Below, piece by piece: positions 28,769 to 37,545 of a stretch of DNA of 64,000 nt; within the stretch, counting starts at the first letter, position 1; each line of letters opens with the position of its first letter. Source of the stretch: Synechococcus sp. JA-2-3B'a(2-13) (lineage in GTDB: Bacteria > Cyanobacteriota > Cyanobacteriia > Thermostichales > Thermostichaceae); assembly GCF_000013225.1 (NCBI RefSeq), contig NC_007776.1:949277-1013276 (forward strand). The letters run 5' to 3'. A program made the translations under genes and the position numbers. The notes below the pieces were generated by a model. It ran no database searches. It saw only the letters and a program-made list of their open reading frames with translations, and had not been told where the DNA came from.

Positions 28769-29083
28769 GGGATCCCAGGGCAGAGATCCCTGCTTGTTGG
28801 GAGTGGACGATCTCTTTCTTTGTCTTCCAATTGTGTGTCTCTCCAGAGCAGGCGACGGCTCCAAAGAGGTCTATTCCACCTGTTTCCAGGTTGGTTTGGC
28901 GCCTTGGCTTCTCTTAAGCCGGTTGGGTTGGTCGCCTGCTCTCCAGTCTGGGGTAGTTAGCCTTTGGATTGTAGGCATTGCCCAACGGCAGCGTGCTGGT
29001 TCGCGAGAATAGCCGGTACGGCTTGTTCGCTGGTCAGTTTGCCTGTCTTCCAAACGAAGTCTCATAGATACCTGGGGAAAGCG
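28769..29083 (+). promoter_or_regulatory. Structured cpcA-cpcD spacer with a 12-base inverted repeat
   Basis: AGAGCAGGCGAC (28845-28856) pairs perfectly with GTCGCCTGCTCT (28931-28942). The 74 bases between them can form at least two small hairpins (ACCTG-TTTC-CAGGT and GGCTT-CTCTT-AAGCC), so a branched RNA structure is likely. There is no T run, so a simple terminator is not supported. mRNA stabilisation or partial termination, which lets cpcBA transcripts outnumber downstream ones, would fit. No gene is seen here, although cpcC often occupies this place. Confidence 0.6.
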
Positions 29084-29353
29084 ATGTTTGGTCAAAGCAC
29101 CACCAGCCCTGAAGCCCTGACAGAAGCCGGCAGCCGGGTTTACCGAGTTGAGTACACCGGTCTGCTCAACCCGCCCGATGCTCTGGCCACCTCTGCCAAA
29201 GTTCGCCGCAGCACCCTGAGCACCACCGTTCCCTACAGTCGGTTGTCTGCCGAGATGCAGCGCATTCTGCGGATGGGTGGCAAAATCGTGCAGGTCACTG
29301 CCTTGTCGGGAGCCAATGCCTCTCCCGCTCAGGGCAACGGCGCTGCTGAGTGA
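29084..29353 (+). CDS. cpcD: Phycobilisome rod-capping linker CpcD
   Basis: A small linker of 89 residues that ends phycocyanin rods. The CpcD domain is visible: RVYRVEYTGLL, STTVPYSRLSAEMQRILRMGGKIVQVTAL. A poorly conserved Ala/Gly/Asn-rich C-terminus (GANASPAQGNGAAE) follows. The ATG at 29084 is used; GGGGAAA just upstream is a modest ribosome-binding site. It follows the structured spacer and precedes cpcE by 49 bases. Confidence 0.95.
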   Translation: MFGQSTTSPEALTEAGSRVYRVEYTGLLNPPDALATSAKVRRSTLSTTVPYSRLSAEMQRILRMGGKIVQVTALSGANASPAQGNGAAE

Positions 29354-29402
29354 GGGAGGCCCGACGGCCGACTGAAGTTACCGGCAAGGTTGCCCAGGTG
29401 TC

Positions 29403-30197
29403 ATGAACAGCTCTGCAACGGTTCGTATGGCATCCAACACGGCGGTGCTGCCGCAGCAGCTCACTTGGGAGCAGGCGATAGCCCGGCTGCAGGGGGATGA
29501 CTTGCAAGATCGGTACTATGCTGCCTGGTACCTGGGCACAGTTCGGGATCCAAGGGGGGTAGAGCCGCTGCTTTTGGCGTTGCAGGATGAGCGGGATCGC
29601 ACTGCCTTGGGGGGCTATCCTCTGCGCCGCAATGCCGCTAAGGCCCTGGGGCAAATCGGGGATGCGCGGGCCGTGCCCGGTTTGATCGAGGCGCTCACTT
29701 GTACCGACTTTCATGTGCGGGAAGAGGCTGCCTATGCCTTGGCTCAATTGGGGGACAAGCGAGCGGTGGATCCCTTGCTGGCACTGTTGCAGTCCCGCGA
29801 GCAGGAGCAGCCCTGGGAAGCCCTTATCGAGGCCTTGGGTCAGCTTCAGGCCACCGAGGCTGAGGCAGCGATCCGGCCCTTTTTGAACCATCCCTCTGAG
29901 CGGGTGCGTTCGGCAGCGGCTTGGGTGCTCTATCGCTTTACGCAAGCCGAGGAGCTGACCCAAATCCTGGTGGCGCTACTGGCCCACTCCAACTCCAGCC
30001 TACGACAGGCCGCTTTGTTCGACCTGGCCGAATCGGGATGGGTAGCGGGGGCGCCGCTGCTGGCCACAGCCGACGTGGCTCTCAACCTGCGCATCAATGC
30101 TCTGAAGCGGCTGTTCGATGTGGCGCTTCAGTTGGGGTGGGTGCCGCTGGCTCAGGTGACGGCGGTGATCCTGCCGCAACTGGAGAAGCTCTTCTAG
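29403..30197 (+). CDS. cpcE: Phycocyanobilin lyase subunit CpcE
   Basis: One half of the heterodimeric lyase that attaches phycocyanobilin to the CpcA cysteine. The 264-residue protein is made of HEAT/PBS lyase repeats: DDLQDRYYAAWYLGTVRDPR, PLRRNAAKALGQIGD, VREEAAYALAQLGDKRAV and VRSAAAWVLYRF. A second possible start is the ATG at 29427. cpcF follows after 64 bases. Place and order match the standard cpc operon. Confidence 0.96.
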   Translation: MNSSATVRMASNTAVLPQQLTWEQAIARLQGDDLQDRYYAAWYLGTVRDPRGVEPLLLALQDERDRTALGGYPLRRNAAKALGQIGDARAVPGLIEALTCTDFHVREEAAYALAQLGDKRAVDPLLALLQSREQEQPWEALIEALGQLQATEAEAAIRPFLNHPSERVRSAAAWVLYRFTQAEELTQILVALLAHSNSSLRQAALFDLAESGWVAGAPLLATADVALNLRINALKRLFDVALQLGWVPLAQVTAVILPQLEKLF

Positions 30198-30261
30198 GAT
30201 CCTGGGGCGCTCAGTGCCTTTGATCAGCGGTTTCAAGTGTACCTTTGACTATTCGTTGCCT

Positions 30262-30903
30262 ATGTCCTCCGCCTCGGCTGCTCAAGCGTTTCCCATTGCT
30301 GTGGCTCAACTGGCAGCAGAATTGGAGCAGGCCACGTCGCCTGAGGAATTGTTGCGGGTGGTGAGGGCGCTGGGCGCTTTGGGCCAAGTGGAAGGGATCC
30401 CCATCTTAATTCGCGCCTTTGGGTTCAATCGCCCTGCAGTGGGGGAAGCCGCCCTGGAGGAAGTGCTGCGCTTTGGGGAAGCCGCGGTGCAGCCCTTGCT
30501 GAGCCATATTGACGGTTTCGATTACGGGGCGCGGGCCTATTCGGTGCGGGCTTTGGCTCGCATTGGCCATGGGGATGCCTACCCCTTTTTGGCAGAAGCC
30601 ATTGTGGCGGACTTTGCCCCCAGTGTACGGCGGGCGGCGACCCGCGGGCTGGGACGGGTGGCGGCCAAGCGGCCCTTGCCCGATCAAGAGCGAGCCTTGC
30701 AACTGTTGCGGCAATGTCTTGCCGATGCCGATTGGGGAGTCCGCTACGCCGCCGTTGGATCCCTGACGGACTTGGCTCGCCAGGGTGAACAATCTCTGCG
30801 ACCCTCAGTCGAGGCTGCGCTCCAGATGGCCTTGGAAGATGCGGATCCTCTGATCCCTCTCCGCGCCCAGATGAGCTGGCAGGAATTGGCTGCTGAGCCT
30901 TAG
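30262..30903 (+). CDS. cpcF: Phycocyanobilin lyase subunit CpcF
   Basis: Partner of CpcE in alpha-phycocyanin chromophorylation. HEAT-type repeats are visible over 213 residues: YGARAYSVRALARIGHGDA, VRRAATRGLGRVAAK and WGVRYAAVGSLTDLARQG. The ATG at 30262 (MSSASAAQAF) is preferred to a start at 30214, whose additional residues are not family-like. It is the fifth gene in the operon; cpcG starts 58 bases downstream. Confidence 0.95.
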   Translation: MSSASAAQAFPIAVAQLAAELEQATSPEELLRVVRALGALGQVEGIPILIRAFGFNRPAVGEAALEEVLRFGEAAVQPLLSHIDGFDYGARAYSVRALARIGHGDAYPFLAEAIVADFAPSVRRAATRGLGRVAAKRPLPDQERALQLLRQCLADADWGVRYAAVGSLTDLARQGEQSLRPSVEAALQMALEDADPLIPLRAQMSWQELAAEP

Positions 30904-30961
30904 CTTCCCTGCCCCACTGTGTTTTTCTTAAGTTTTTCTCGTTTTTTTAGGAGCACCATCT

Positions 30962-31687
30962 ATGTCCCTTCCGTTGCTTGCCGATCGCCCCACCACCCAA
31001 AATGAACGGGTGCCTCGCTACTTTGTGCCCAGCGACGAAACCCCGCCGGTCTACCGTCCTGACGACCCGACAGGAATTGACAACATCATTCGCGCCGCCT
31101 ATCGCCAGATCTTCAGCGAGCATCTGATGCTGGAGAGTTATCGGCAAAAAGCTCTGGAGTCCCAATTGCGCAACGGGGCGATCTCGGTCAAAGAGTTTGT
31201 GCGCGGCCTGGGCAAGTCGGAGGTGTACCGGGATCTGGTCATGGTTCCCAACGACAACTACCGCTTCATCGAGGTCACCTTCCAGCGCTTTTTGGGTCGG
31301 CCCACCTACAGCCAACAGGAGCGCATCAAGTACTCCATCATCGTTGCCACCAAGGGGCTAGATGGCTTCATCGACGCTGTGGTGGATAGCGAAGAGTACA
31401 ATGCCGCCTTTGGGGACGATGTGGTGCCTTACCAACGCCGTCGCCTGTCGGAAAAGCCCGCCAACCTGGTAACCCCCCGCTATGGAGCTCGTTGGCGCGA
31501 TGTCTCCGGCGTGAAGCGCTCGACGCGGGAAGTGGTGCGCACCTATCGTCTCACCCGTCCTCCCAAACCCGGGGATCCAGAAAACTTCCTCAACATGGCC
31601 CGCATGCTCAATCCCAAGCCGGCTGCACGGCAAAACATCAGCGTCTTCGATCTGAAGATCCCGGACATGACCACCAGCCGCCGCTAG
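30962..31687 (+). CDS. cpcG: Phycobilisome rod-core linker CpcG
   Basis: A 241-residue linker that joins phycocyanin rods to the allophycocyanin core. The Pfam-type linker domain is clear: IDNIIRAAYRQIFSEHLM, NGAISVKEFVRGLGKSEVYR and YRFIEVTFQRFLGRPTYSQ. The last 60 residues match the CpcG1 type with no hydrophobic tail, so the CpcL (membrane-anchored) variant is excluded. AGGAG lies eight bases before the ATG. It is the last gene of the operon. Confidence 0.96.
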   Translation: MSLPLLADRPTTQNERVPRYFVPSDETPPVYRPDDPTGIDNIIRAAYRQIFSEHLMLESYRQKALESQLRNGAISVKEFVRGLGKSEVYRDLVMVPNDNYRFIEVTFQRFLGRPTYSQQERIKYSIIVATKGLDGFIDAVVDSEEYNAAFGDDVVPYQRRRLSEKPANLVTPRYGARWRDVSGVKRSTREVVRTYRLTRPPKPGDPENFLNMARMLNPKPAARQNISVFDLKIPDMTTSRR

Positions 31688-31792
31688 GACTGGGCAAGCT
31701 TCCGGGGACAACCCTTTGCGGGCTCTGCCGGGCCGATCGATCCGAGGCTGTTCGGGTGGGTCGGCTCGCCGCTGTGTTTGAGCAGGATTCGT

Positions 31793-31798
31793 TATAAT
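31793..31798 (+). promoter_or_regulatory. Consensus -10 hexamer before the DUF gene at 31829
   Basis: TATAAT sits in GATTCGTTATAATCTGGG, 30 bases before the next ATG. No good -35 element is found at the right spacing. It marks a plausible new transcript start after the cpc operon. Confidence 0.45.
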
Positions 31799-31828
31799 CT
31801 GGGTGATGCTTCTTAACACTTGGGTCGC

Positions 31829-32140
31829 ATGAAGAATCCGGTTGTGCAGGCTTTTTTTGTCGGCAAGGCTGTGGCAGACGTTCTGCGCGAGCGTTTGGAA
31901 AGCGCCCTCACCGATATTGCCGGGGAAGTGGGCAAGGTGTGGGCTGAGCTGCAGGAGGGCTGGCAAACCTTTGCCCAGGATGTCATGACCCGGGCTGAGG
32001 CAGAAGCATCCATGGCCGCCCAGGAAAGGGTGCCGCCTCCTTTCCAGACAGAAGATTTGCAGGCAACTCTGGACGACTTGCGGGCGGAAGTGGCGCAGCT
32101 GCGCTCCGAGTTGCAGAAGTACCGGAGTCGAAACGCTTGA
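31829..32140 (+). CDS. Conserved small cyanobacterial protein with coiled-coil tail
   Basis: A 103-residue soluble protein starting MKNPVVQAFFVGKAVADVLR. An amphipathic helical first half leads to a Pro-containing linker (QERVPPPFQ). The final heptad-rich segment (LQATLDDLRAEVAQLRSEL) is a likely coiled coil. I recall similar short proteins in many cyanobacteria, but no function is established from the sequence. The stop codon overlaps the TTG start of the following UbiB-type gene (TTGA), so the two are probably translated together. Confidence 0.7.
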   Translation: MKNPVVQAFFVGKAVADVLRERLESALTDIAGEVGKVWAELQEGWQTFAQDVMTRAEAEASMAAQERVPPPFQTEDLQATLDDLRAEVAQLRSELQKYRSRNA

Positions 32141-33873
32141 ACGCGAGCCTTTTGGGATCCCGGACTTCTTTGGGATCACAACCCGTCAAGCCCTATACCG
32201 CCTACCGCTGGGCCCGGGAGAACTATACTCGCCAGGGCCGCATGCTGGACATTTGGCGATTTGTGCTCACCTGGCTGTTTTACCTTTGGCTGGATCAGCA
32301 GGCTTGGAGCTATGGGGGACAACCCACGCCCGAGCGAAAGGCCCAGCGCCGCCGGGCCAGAGCCATTTGGATCCGCGAAACGCTGCTTAACTTAGGCCCT
32401 ACTTTTATTAAAGTGGGGCAGTTTTTCTCCACCCGCGCCGATCTCTTCCCCTCGGAATATGTCGAGGAGCTCTCCAAGCTGCAGGATCGGGTGCCTGCTT
32501 TCAGCTACGAACAGGTGGCGGCAATTGTGCAGCAGGAGCTGGGCAGGCCGATAACCCAAATCTACAGCTACTTTGATCCCACCCCTTTGGCCGCTGCCAG
32601 CTTGGGGCAGGTGCATCGCGCCAAGCTGAAAACCGGGGAAGAGGTGGTGGTGAAGGTGCAGCGTCCGGGGCTGACCCGGCTGTTCACCATCGATTTGGAG
32701 ATCTGCCGTGGGATTGCCGAGTTCTTTCAGTATCGCACCTCTTGGGGCGGGCCGGGCCGCGACTGGATCGGCATCTACGAAGAGTGTCGGCGCACCCTCT
32801 GGGAAGAGGTGGATTACCTCAATGAGGGCCGCAATGCCGATACCTTCCGTCGCAACTTTCGGGATATGCCGCAAATTGCTGTTCCCAAAGTGTATTGGCG
32901 TTACACCTCTCCTCGCCTGTTGACATTGGAATACCTGCCGGGGATCAAAATCAGCGATTACGAAGCCTTGAGTGCGGCAGGGTTGGATCGCAAGGTTTTG
33001 GCTCGTCTGGGGGCAGAGGCTTATCTGCGGCAACTGCTCAAGGATGGTTTTTTTCACGCCGATCCCCACCCCGGCAACATTGCCGTGAAGCCCGATGGCA
33101 CGTTGATCTTCTACGACTTCGGCATGATGGGCCGCCTGCGCTCCGATGTGAAAGAAAAGCTGATGGGCACGCTGGCAGGTGTGGTCTCCAAAAATGCCGA
33201 TCAGGTGGTGGCCTCGCTGGTGGAACTGGGGGTGCTGGTGCCCACCGCCGATCTGGCTCCGGTGCGCCGCTCGGTGCAGTACATGCTGGATCACTTTATG
33301 GACAAACCCTTTTCCAGCAACTCGGGAGAAATCTCGGTGGCGGCCATTAGCGAAGACCTTTACGAGCTGGCCTACGATCAGCCGTTTCGTTTTCCGGCTA
33401 CCTTTACTTTTGTGATGCGGGCCCTGACCACGCTGGAGGGGCTGGGGAAGGGGCTGGATCCGGAGTTCGACTTTATGGAGGTGGCCAAACCCTTTGCGGA
33501 AGAGCTGATGAGTTTAAACGGAAGCAAGACTGAGACCCTCTTGGCCCAGGTTGGCCGTCAAGCGGCTGAGTTCACCAGCAGCAGCCTCAGCTTGCCGCGC
33601 CGGATCGAGTCGACCTTGAGCAAGATAGAACAAGGGGAGCTACGCCTGCGGGTGCGATCCAGCGAGACGGAGCGCTTGCTGCGCAAGCTGAACAACACCG
33701 GGCTGGGAGTTAGTTATGCAGTGTTGTTTGCGGCCTTTTTTTTGAGCGCAACTCAGCTCTTTTTGGCCGGACATGCTACCTTAACGGTTATCACTTTGGT
33801 TTTGGCTGCCCTCGCTGCTCTTGCTTTAATCAGAGTACTCTTAAGGTTGAATCGGTCAGAGCGATTGATGTGA
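32137..33873 (+). CDS. ABC1/UbiB-family atypical kinase
   Basis: A 578-residue atypical protein-kinase-like ATPase. Members of this family support quinone or tocopherol synthesis and membrane lipid metabolism. Present are the family KxGQ motif (FIKVGQFFSTRADLFP), the Ala-rich loop (AAASLGQVHRAKL), the invariant lysine (VVVKVQRPGL), and FFHADPHPGN with IFYDFGMMG. Two hydrophobic segments near the C-terminus (AVLFAAFFLSATQLFLAG and the next) likely anchor it in a membrane. It begins on a TTG overlapping the preceding stop codon and ends overlapping the phosphatase start. Confidence 0.92.
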   Translation: MNASLLGSRTSLGSQPVKPYTAYRWARENYTRQGRMLDIWRFVLTWLFYLWLDQQAWSYGGQPTPERKAQRRRARAIWIRETLLNLGPTFIKVGQFFSTRADLFPSEYVEELSKLQDRVPAFSYEQVAAIVQQELGRPITQIYSYFDPTPLAAASLGQVHRAKLKTGEEVVVKVQRPGLTRLFTIDLEICRGIAEFFQYRTSWGGPGRDWIGIYEECRRTLWEEVDYLNEGRNADTFRRNFRDMPQIAVPKVYWRYTSPRLLTLEYLPGIKISDYEALSAAGLDRKVLARLGAEAYLRQLLKDGFFHADPHPGNIAVKPDGTLIFYDFGMMGRLRSDVKEKLMGTLAGVVSKNADQVVASLVELGVLVPTADLAPVRRSVQYMLDHFMDKPFSSNSGEISVAAISEDLYELAYDQPFRFPATFTFVMRALTTLEGLGKGLDPEFDFMEVAKPFAEELMSLNGSKTETLLAQVGRQAAEFTSSSLSLPRRIESTLSKIEQGELRLRVRSSETERLLRKLNNTGLGVSYAVLFAAFFLSATQLFLAGHATLTVITLVLAALAALALIRVLLRLNRSERLM

Positions 33874-34592
33874 TGCGACGATATGCCTGCGCTACGGATC
33901 CCGGCAAGATCCGCAGCAGCAATCAGGATGCCTACTACTGCGATCCAGAGGGGCGCTATTTTATTGTTGCCGATGGTATGGGAGGACATGCTGCCGGGGC
34001 TACAGCCAGCCTGTTGGCTGTCGAGACCATCCGAGAATATCTGGATCGAGGCTGGAAAAACGTGCCGGCACCCCGGTTGCTCAGCGAAGCCGTAGAAGCA
34101 GCCAACAGTGCCATCCTCAAGGATCAGCGGGAAAATCCAGAGCGGGCAGACATGGGCACTACGGTGGTGGTGGCCATGGTGGATCCCAAGGGCAACTGCT
34201 GGAGTGCTCACATTGGCGATTCTCGCCTCTATCGCCTACGGGGATCCGAAATGCAGCAAATGACCGAGGATCACACCTTAGTGGCTCGCTCCATTCGACT
34301 GGGGGAGCTGACCTATGAGCAGGCCCGGATTCACCCTTGGCGACATATTCTCGAGCGCTGCCTGGGCCGACCCGATGCGGGTCCACCTTCTGTGCAGCCG
34401 ATTACAGTTTACCCAGGGGATCGCCTGTTGTTGTGTAGCGACGGCCTAACTGAGGAGCTGGACGACGAAGTGATCATCGAGTATTGCCTGCAGGTGGAAG
34501 ATTTGGAGCAACTTCCCCTAAAGCTCATCGAGGCGGCCAAAGAGCGGGGCGGGCGAGACAACATCACAGTAGTGATTGCCGAATACGCCTAG
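33873..34592 (+). CDS. PP2C-type Ser/Thr protein phosphatase (Stp-like)
   Basis: A metal-dependent phosphatase of 239 residues. The conserved aspartates appear in SNQDAYYC, FIVADGMGGHAAG, GDSRLYRL, LLCSDGLTEEL and GGRDNITVV. All the usual metal ligands are present, so activity is expected. The ATG overlaps the stop codon of the UbiB-type kinase (GTGATG). A Ser/Thr kinase and an FHA-containing penicillin-binding protein lie about 1 kb downstream, separated by a minus-strand gene. The phosphatase probably reverses that kinase's phosphorylation, which is an inference from context. Confidence 0.93.
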   Translation: MRRYACATDPGKIRSSNQDAYYCDPEGRYFIVADGMGGHAAGATASLLAVETIREYLDRGWKNVPAPRLLSEAVEAANSAILKDQRENPERADMGTTVVVAMVDPKGNCWSAHIGDSRLYRLRGSEMQQMTEDHTLVARSIRLGELTYEQARIHPWRHILERCLGRPDAGPPSVQPITVYPGDRLLLCSDGLTEELDDEVIIEYCLQVEDLEQLPLKLIEAAKERGGRDNITVVIAEYA

Positions 34593-34603
34593 TTTGCGCC
34601 CGG

Positions 34604-35521
34604 CTAAAGACGGTATTGGCGGTACACTTCGCTGGCCGCTCGGTGCAGCAGGGAGTGGCGATACACGAGGCGGTTGAGGTCTTTGCCGTAGCCGCCGCCG
34701 ATGACGCAGGCGACAGGATAGCCCTGCTTTAGACAAGTGTTCAGCACCTGCATGTCTCGCCGAAACAGGCCCTGGTCGCTAAGGGCCAGCTTGCCCAGGA
34801 GATCTTCCTCGTGGGGATCCACACCGGCATCGTAGAGCACCAGGTCAGGGCGCACCTGAGCCAACAGATCGGGCAAGTGGTCGGCCAAAGTCTGGAGATA
34901 GGCTTCATCTTCCATGCCTACTGGCAGGGGCACGTCCAGGTCGCTCTGTTGTTTGGTGGCGGGGAAGTTGGCCTCGCAGTGCATGGAAAAGGTGAACACC
35001 CGCGGCTCGGAGCGAAAGATCCAAGCAGTGCCATCTCCTTGATGGACATCCAGATCCACGATCAAGAGCCTTTGCACCAGCCCTTGCTGCAGCAGGACTT
35101 GGGCGGCAATGGCCAGGTCGTTGAAGATACAAAAGCCGGAGCCGTAGGCGGGGAAGGCATGGTGGGTGCCGCCGGCGGTGTTGCAGGCCAGGCCGTGGCG
35201 CAGGGCCAATTGGGCGGTCAAGACGGTACCCCCCACCGCTCGACAGGTGCGCTGCACCAGCTCCGGGCTCCAGGGCAGGCCGATGCGCCGCTGCAGCTTG
35301 GCCTCCAGGGATCCCTCACAGTAGGCTCTGACGTACTCAGGGGTATGTACCGACTCAATCCAGGCGAGAGGGGGCAGCTCAGGGTGGTGCACTTGCTGGG
35401 GGCGGATCACCCCTTCCCGCAGCAGCAGCTCTTGCAAGAGGCGAAATTTCGGCATGGGAAAGCGATGGCCCGGCGGCAGGGGGGCACTGTAGTCGGGGTG
35501 GTAAACAATTGGCAAAGACAT
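34604..35521 (-). CDS. Histone deacetylase-family hydrolase
   Basis: A zinc-dependent deacetylase-fold protein of about 305 residues. The His pair is in NTAGGTHHAFPAYG; zinc ligands are in LDVHQGDGT and DAGVDPHEED, and the final IGGGYGKD loop is intact. In bacteria the family acts on acetoin-utilisation factors, polyamines or acetylated proteins; the substrate here is unknown. The ATG at 35521 (MSLPIVYHPDYS) is preferred to the frame start at 35623. It converges on the phosphatase (12-base gap) and diverges from the Ser/Thr kinase. Confidence 0.9.
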   Translation of the reverse strand: MSLPIVYHPDYSAPLPPGHRFPMPKFRLLQELLLREGVIRPQQVHHPELPPLAWIESVHTPEYVRAYCEGSLEAKLQRRIGLPWSPELVQRTCRAVGGTVLTAQLALRHGLACNTAGGTHHAFPAYGSGFCIFNDLAIAAQVLLQQGLVQRLLIVDLDVHQGDGTAWIFRSEPRVFTFSMHCEANFPATKQQSDLDVPLPVGMEDEAYLQTLADHLPDLLAQVRPDLVLYDAGVDPHEEDLLGKLALSDQGLFRRDMQVLNTCLKQGYPVACVIGGGYGKDLNRLVYRHSLLHRAASEVYRQYRL

Positions 35522-35652
35522 CAAGGGCAACTGGATTGACGGCGGCGAGCATGGCCTATGACGGCTCCAGTGCTTATGGTAGAGGTAGCCCGCTCCTGCC
35601 GGATCCCTTCGAGACTCTTGCAAACCTGTTCTCCGTACCGCCGCGATTCCCT

Positions 35653-37542
35653 ATGTTTACTGCGTCGGATCCCTTTTTGGGTCGCCTCTTGGCTCAGCGT
35701 TATCGACTCGTACATCTGCTGGGACAGGGGGGCATGGGGCGAGTCTATTTGGCTCAAGATTTGCTCTTTGGTGGGGTGGAAGTGGCTGTCAAGCTGCTTT
35801 CCCAGCCGGCAATGGATCGGCGCACCCGCCTGCGCTTTGAACGGGAAGCGAAAGCCTGCGCGGCTTTGGGCCAAAAAAGCCTGCACATTGTCAAAGTCAA
35901 TGACTATGGCCTTACCCCCGATGAGGTGCCTTTCTATGTGATGGAATACCTGAACGGCAAGACCCTCAAGGATATTCTGGCCGCGGGGGCTTTGCCTTTG
36001 GAGCGCTTTTTCCGGCTGGCCCGCCAAATTGGCCTGGGGTTAAAGGCGGCCCACGAGGGGATCCTCATGGAAGGGCAAAGGGTACAGGTGATCCACCGCG
36101 ATTTGAAGCCGGCCAATGTGATCGTGGTGGCCGATGACAGTTTTGGGGAACTGGCGAAGCTGGTGGATTTCGGCATTGCCAAGCTGCTCAACAGCCATGA
36201 ATCTTTGAGCTTTACCCATGCCTACCTGGGAACGCTGGCCTATTCTTCCCCGGAACAGCTGGAAGGGTTGCCGCTGGACGTCCGTTCCGACATCTACAGC
36301 TTCGGGATCATGCTGTACCAGATGGTGTCTGGCCAGATGCCCCTCAAGCCCACCACCGAATCTTTCCCGGGCTGGTACCAGGCCCACCACAAGCACCGGC
36401 CCATCCCTCTAGAAGACTGGGGACTGAAGTTTCCGCTGCCCGCCGGTTTGTCTGACTTGATCCTCGGTTGCCTGGCCAAAGATCCTGCCGCCCGCCCGCA
36501 GTCGGTGGCCAATGTGTTGGCGGAGCTGGAGCACATTCAAGCCAGAGCACAGGGATCTATTGCCCCTCAGGTCCCAGTCGCCTCGTCGGAAGAGGCTGCC
36601 TCTGGCCCACTTTCTGGAGGTCTCCCTGCCGCTGCGCCGTCCTTGGTTACAGCCGGTACTCTGCGGCTCAGGCCCTTGACGGCGGCCACGGAGGTCGAGA
36701 ACGGGGGATCCCTGCTTTGGGTGCGCCTGATTCCCTTTCTGATGGGCGGGCTGCTGGGCTGGGTTTTGGTGAGTTGGCAATGGGGACAGTTGCTGCAGCG
36801 CCCCTCGGCCCCCCGTGTTTCCGGGCCAGGATCTCGTCCGGCAGTGGAAGATCCCATTGCCCCAGAGAATGTCCATCCTATGCCTGGGGAGCTTGTCCCT
36901 GAGCCCCTTGTTTTGGCTTCAGAGCAGAACGGACGGCGGGATCCCGCGCCGGAGCTGGAACCCTACACCCGGAGCGGGCCGGTGTTTCGCGCCTTTCCCT
37001 TGGAGACTTCCCGCGAGACGGTACGAGCCAGCCTGGGATCCCCCAGCCAGCAGGGGCAGGGCGCTTGGCCCAATACCGTGTACGACCTGTACCGCTTTGG
37101 CGGGGTGGACTTGGGCCTCACCTACGACGAATCCAGCCTGGCCCTGCGGCAAACCGAAGCCACCGTCACCGATGGCGTACCCACCCCGCAAGTGGAAGGA
37201 CTCTTGGAGGATATGCTGCAAGCCCCCTTGCCTGCTCAACTGCAGCGAGAACTGCAGGCTGTGCGCGAGGGACGTTCCGGGCGAGTGCAATTCCGCGTTG
37301 GCCCCTGGGCCGGCAGGATCGAACGCAACGCCCAAGGCCATCTTTACATGGCCCTCTGGGATCCCACGCTGCCCAGCGGTGCTCCACCCCCTTCTCCTGT
37401 CTCCCCTCCCACCCTGCCCCCGACTGCCCCTGTTGCCCAGCCTCGTAAAGCTCCTAACCCCCATTCGGCAGCGGGCGGCCCTCGGCCCGGCCAGACCATG
37501 CAGGAGCTGCTGCGCCGTGCGCGCGAATTGCGGGGGGACTGA
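35653..37542 (+). CDS. Transmembrane Ser/Thr protein kinase with exported domain
   Basis: A 629-residue PknB-like kinase. The kinase domain is complete: GQGGMGRVYLAQD, the VAVKLL lysine, VIHRDLKPANVIV, VDFGIAK and YSSPEQLEG. A Pro/Ala-rich linker leads to one membrane helix (RLIPFLMGGLLGWVLVSW) at about residues 358-376. The outer part contains a compact globular region (FPLETSRETVRASLGSPS to FRVGPWAGRIERNAQGHLY) of unknown ligand, then a Pro-rich tail. Starts at 35509 or 35551 are possible; 35653 leaves 131 bases for divergent promoters. The FHA-PBP gene begins three bases after its stop codon, arguing for one transcript. Confidence 0.9.
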   Translation: MFTASDPFLGRLLAQRYRLVHLLGQGGMGRVYLAQDLLFGGVEVAVKLLSQPAMDRRTRLRFEREAKACAALGQKSLHIVKVNDYGLTPDEVPFYVMEYLNGKTLKDILAAGALPLERFFRLARQIGLGLKAAHEGILMEGQRVQVIHRDLKPANVIVVADDSFGELAKLVDFGIAKLLNSHESLSFTHAYLGTLAYSSPEQLEGLPLDVRSDIYSFGIMLYQMVSGQMPLKPTTESFPGWYQAHHKHRPIPLEDWGLKFPLPAGLSDLILGCLAKDPAARPQSVANVLAELEHIQARAQGSIAPQVPVASSEEAASGPLSGGLPAAAPSLVTAGTLRLRPLTAATEVENGGSLLWVRLIPFLMGGLLGWVLVSWQWGQLLQRPSAPRVSGPGSRPAVEDPIAPENVHPMPGELVPEPLVLASEQNGRRDPAPELEPYTRSGPVFRAFPLETSRETVRASLGSPSQQGQGAWPNTVYDLYRFGGVDLGLTYDESSLALRQTEATVTDGVPTPQVEGLLEDMLQAPLPAQLQRELQAVREGRSGRVQFRVGPWAGRIERNAQGHLYMALWDPTLPSGAPPPSPVSPPTLPPTAPVAQPRKAPNPHSAAGGPRPGQTMQELLRRARELRGD

Positions 37543-37545
37543 GCC

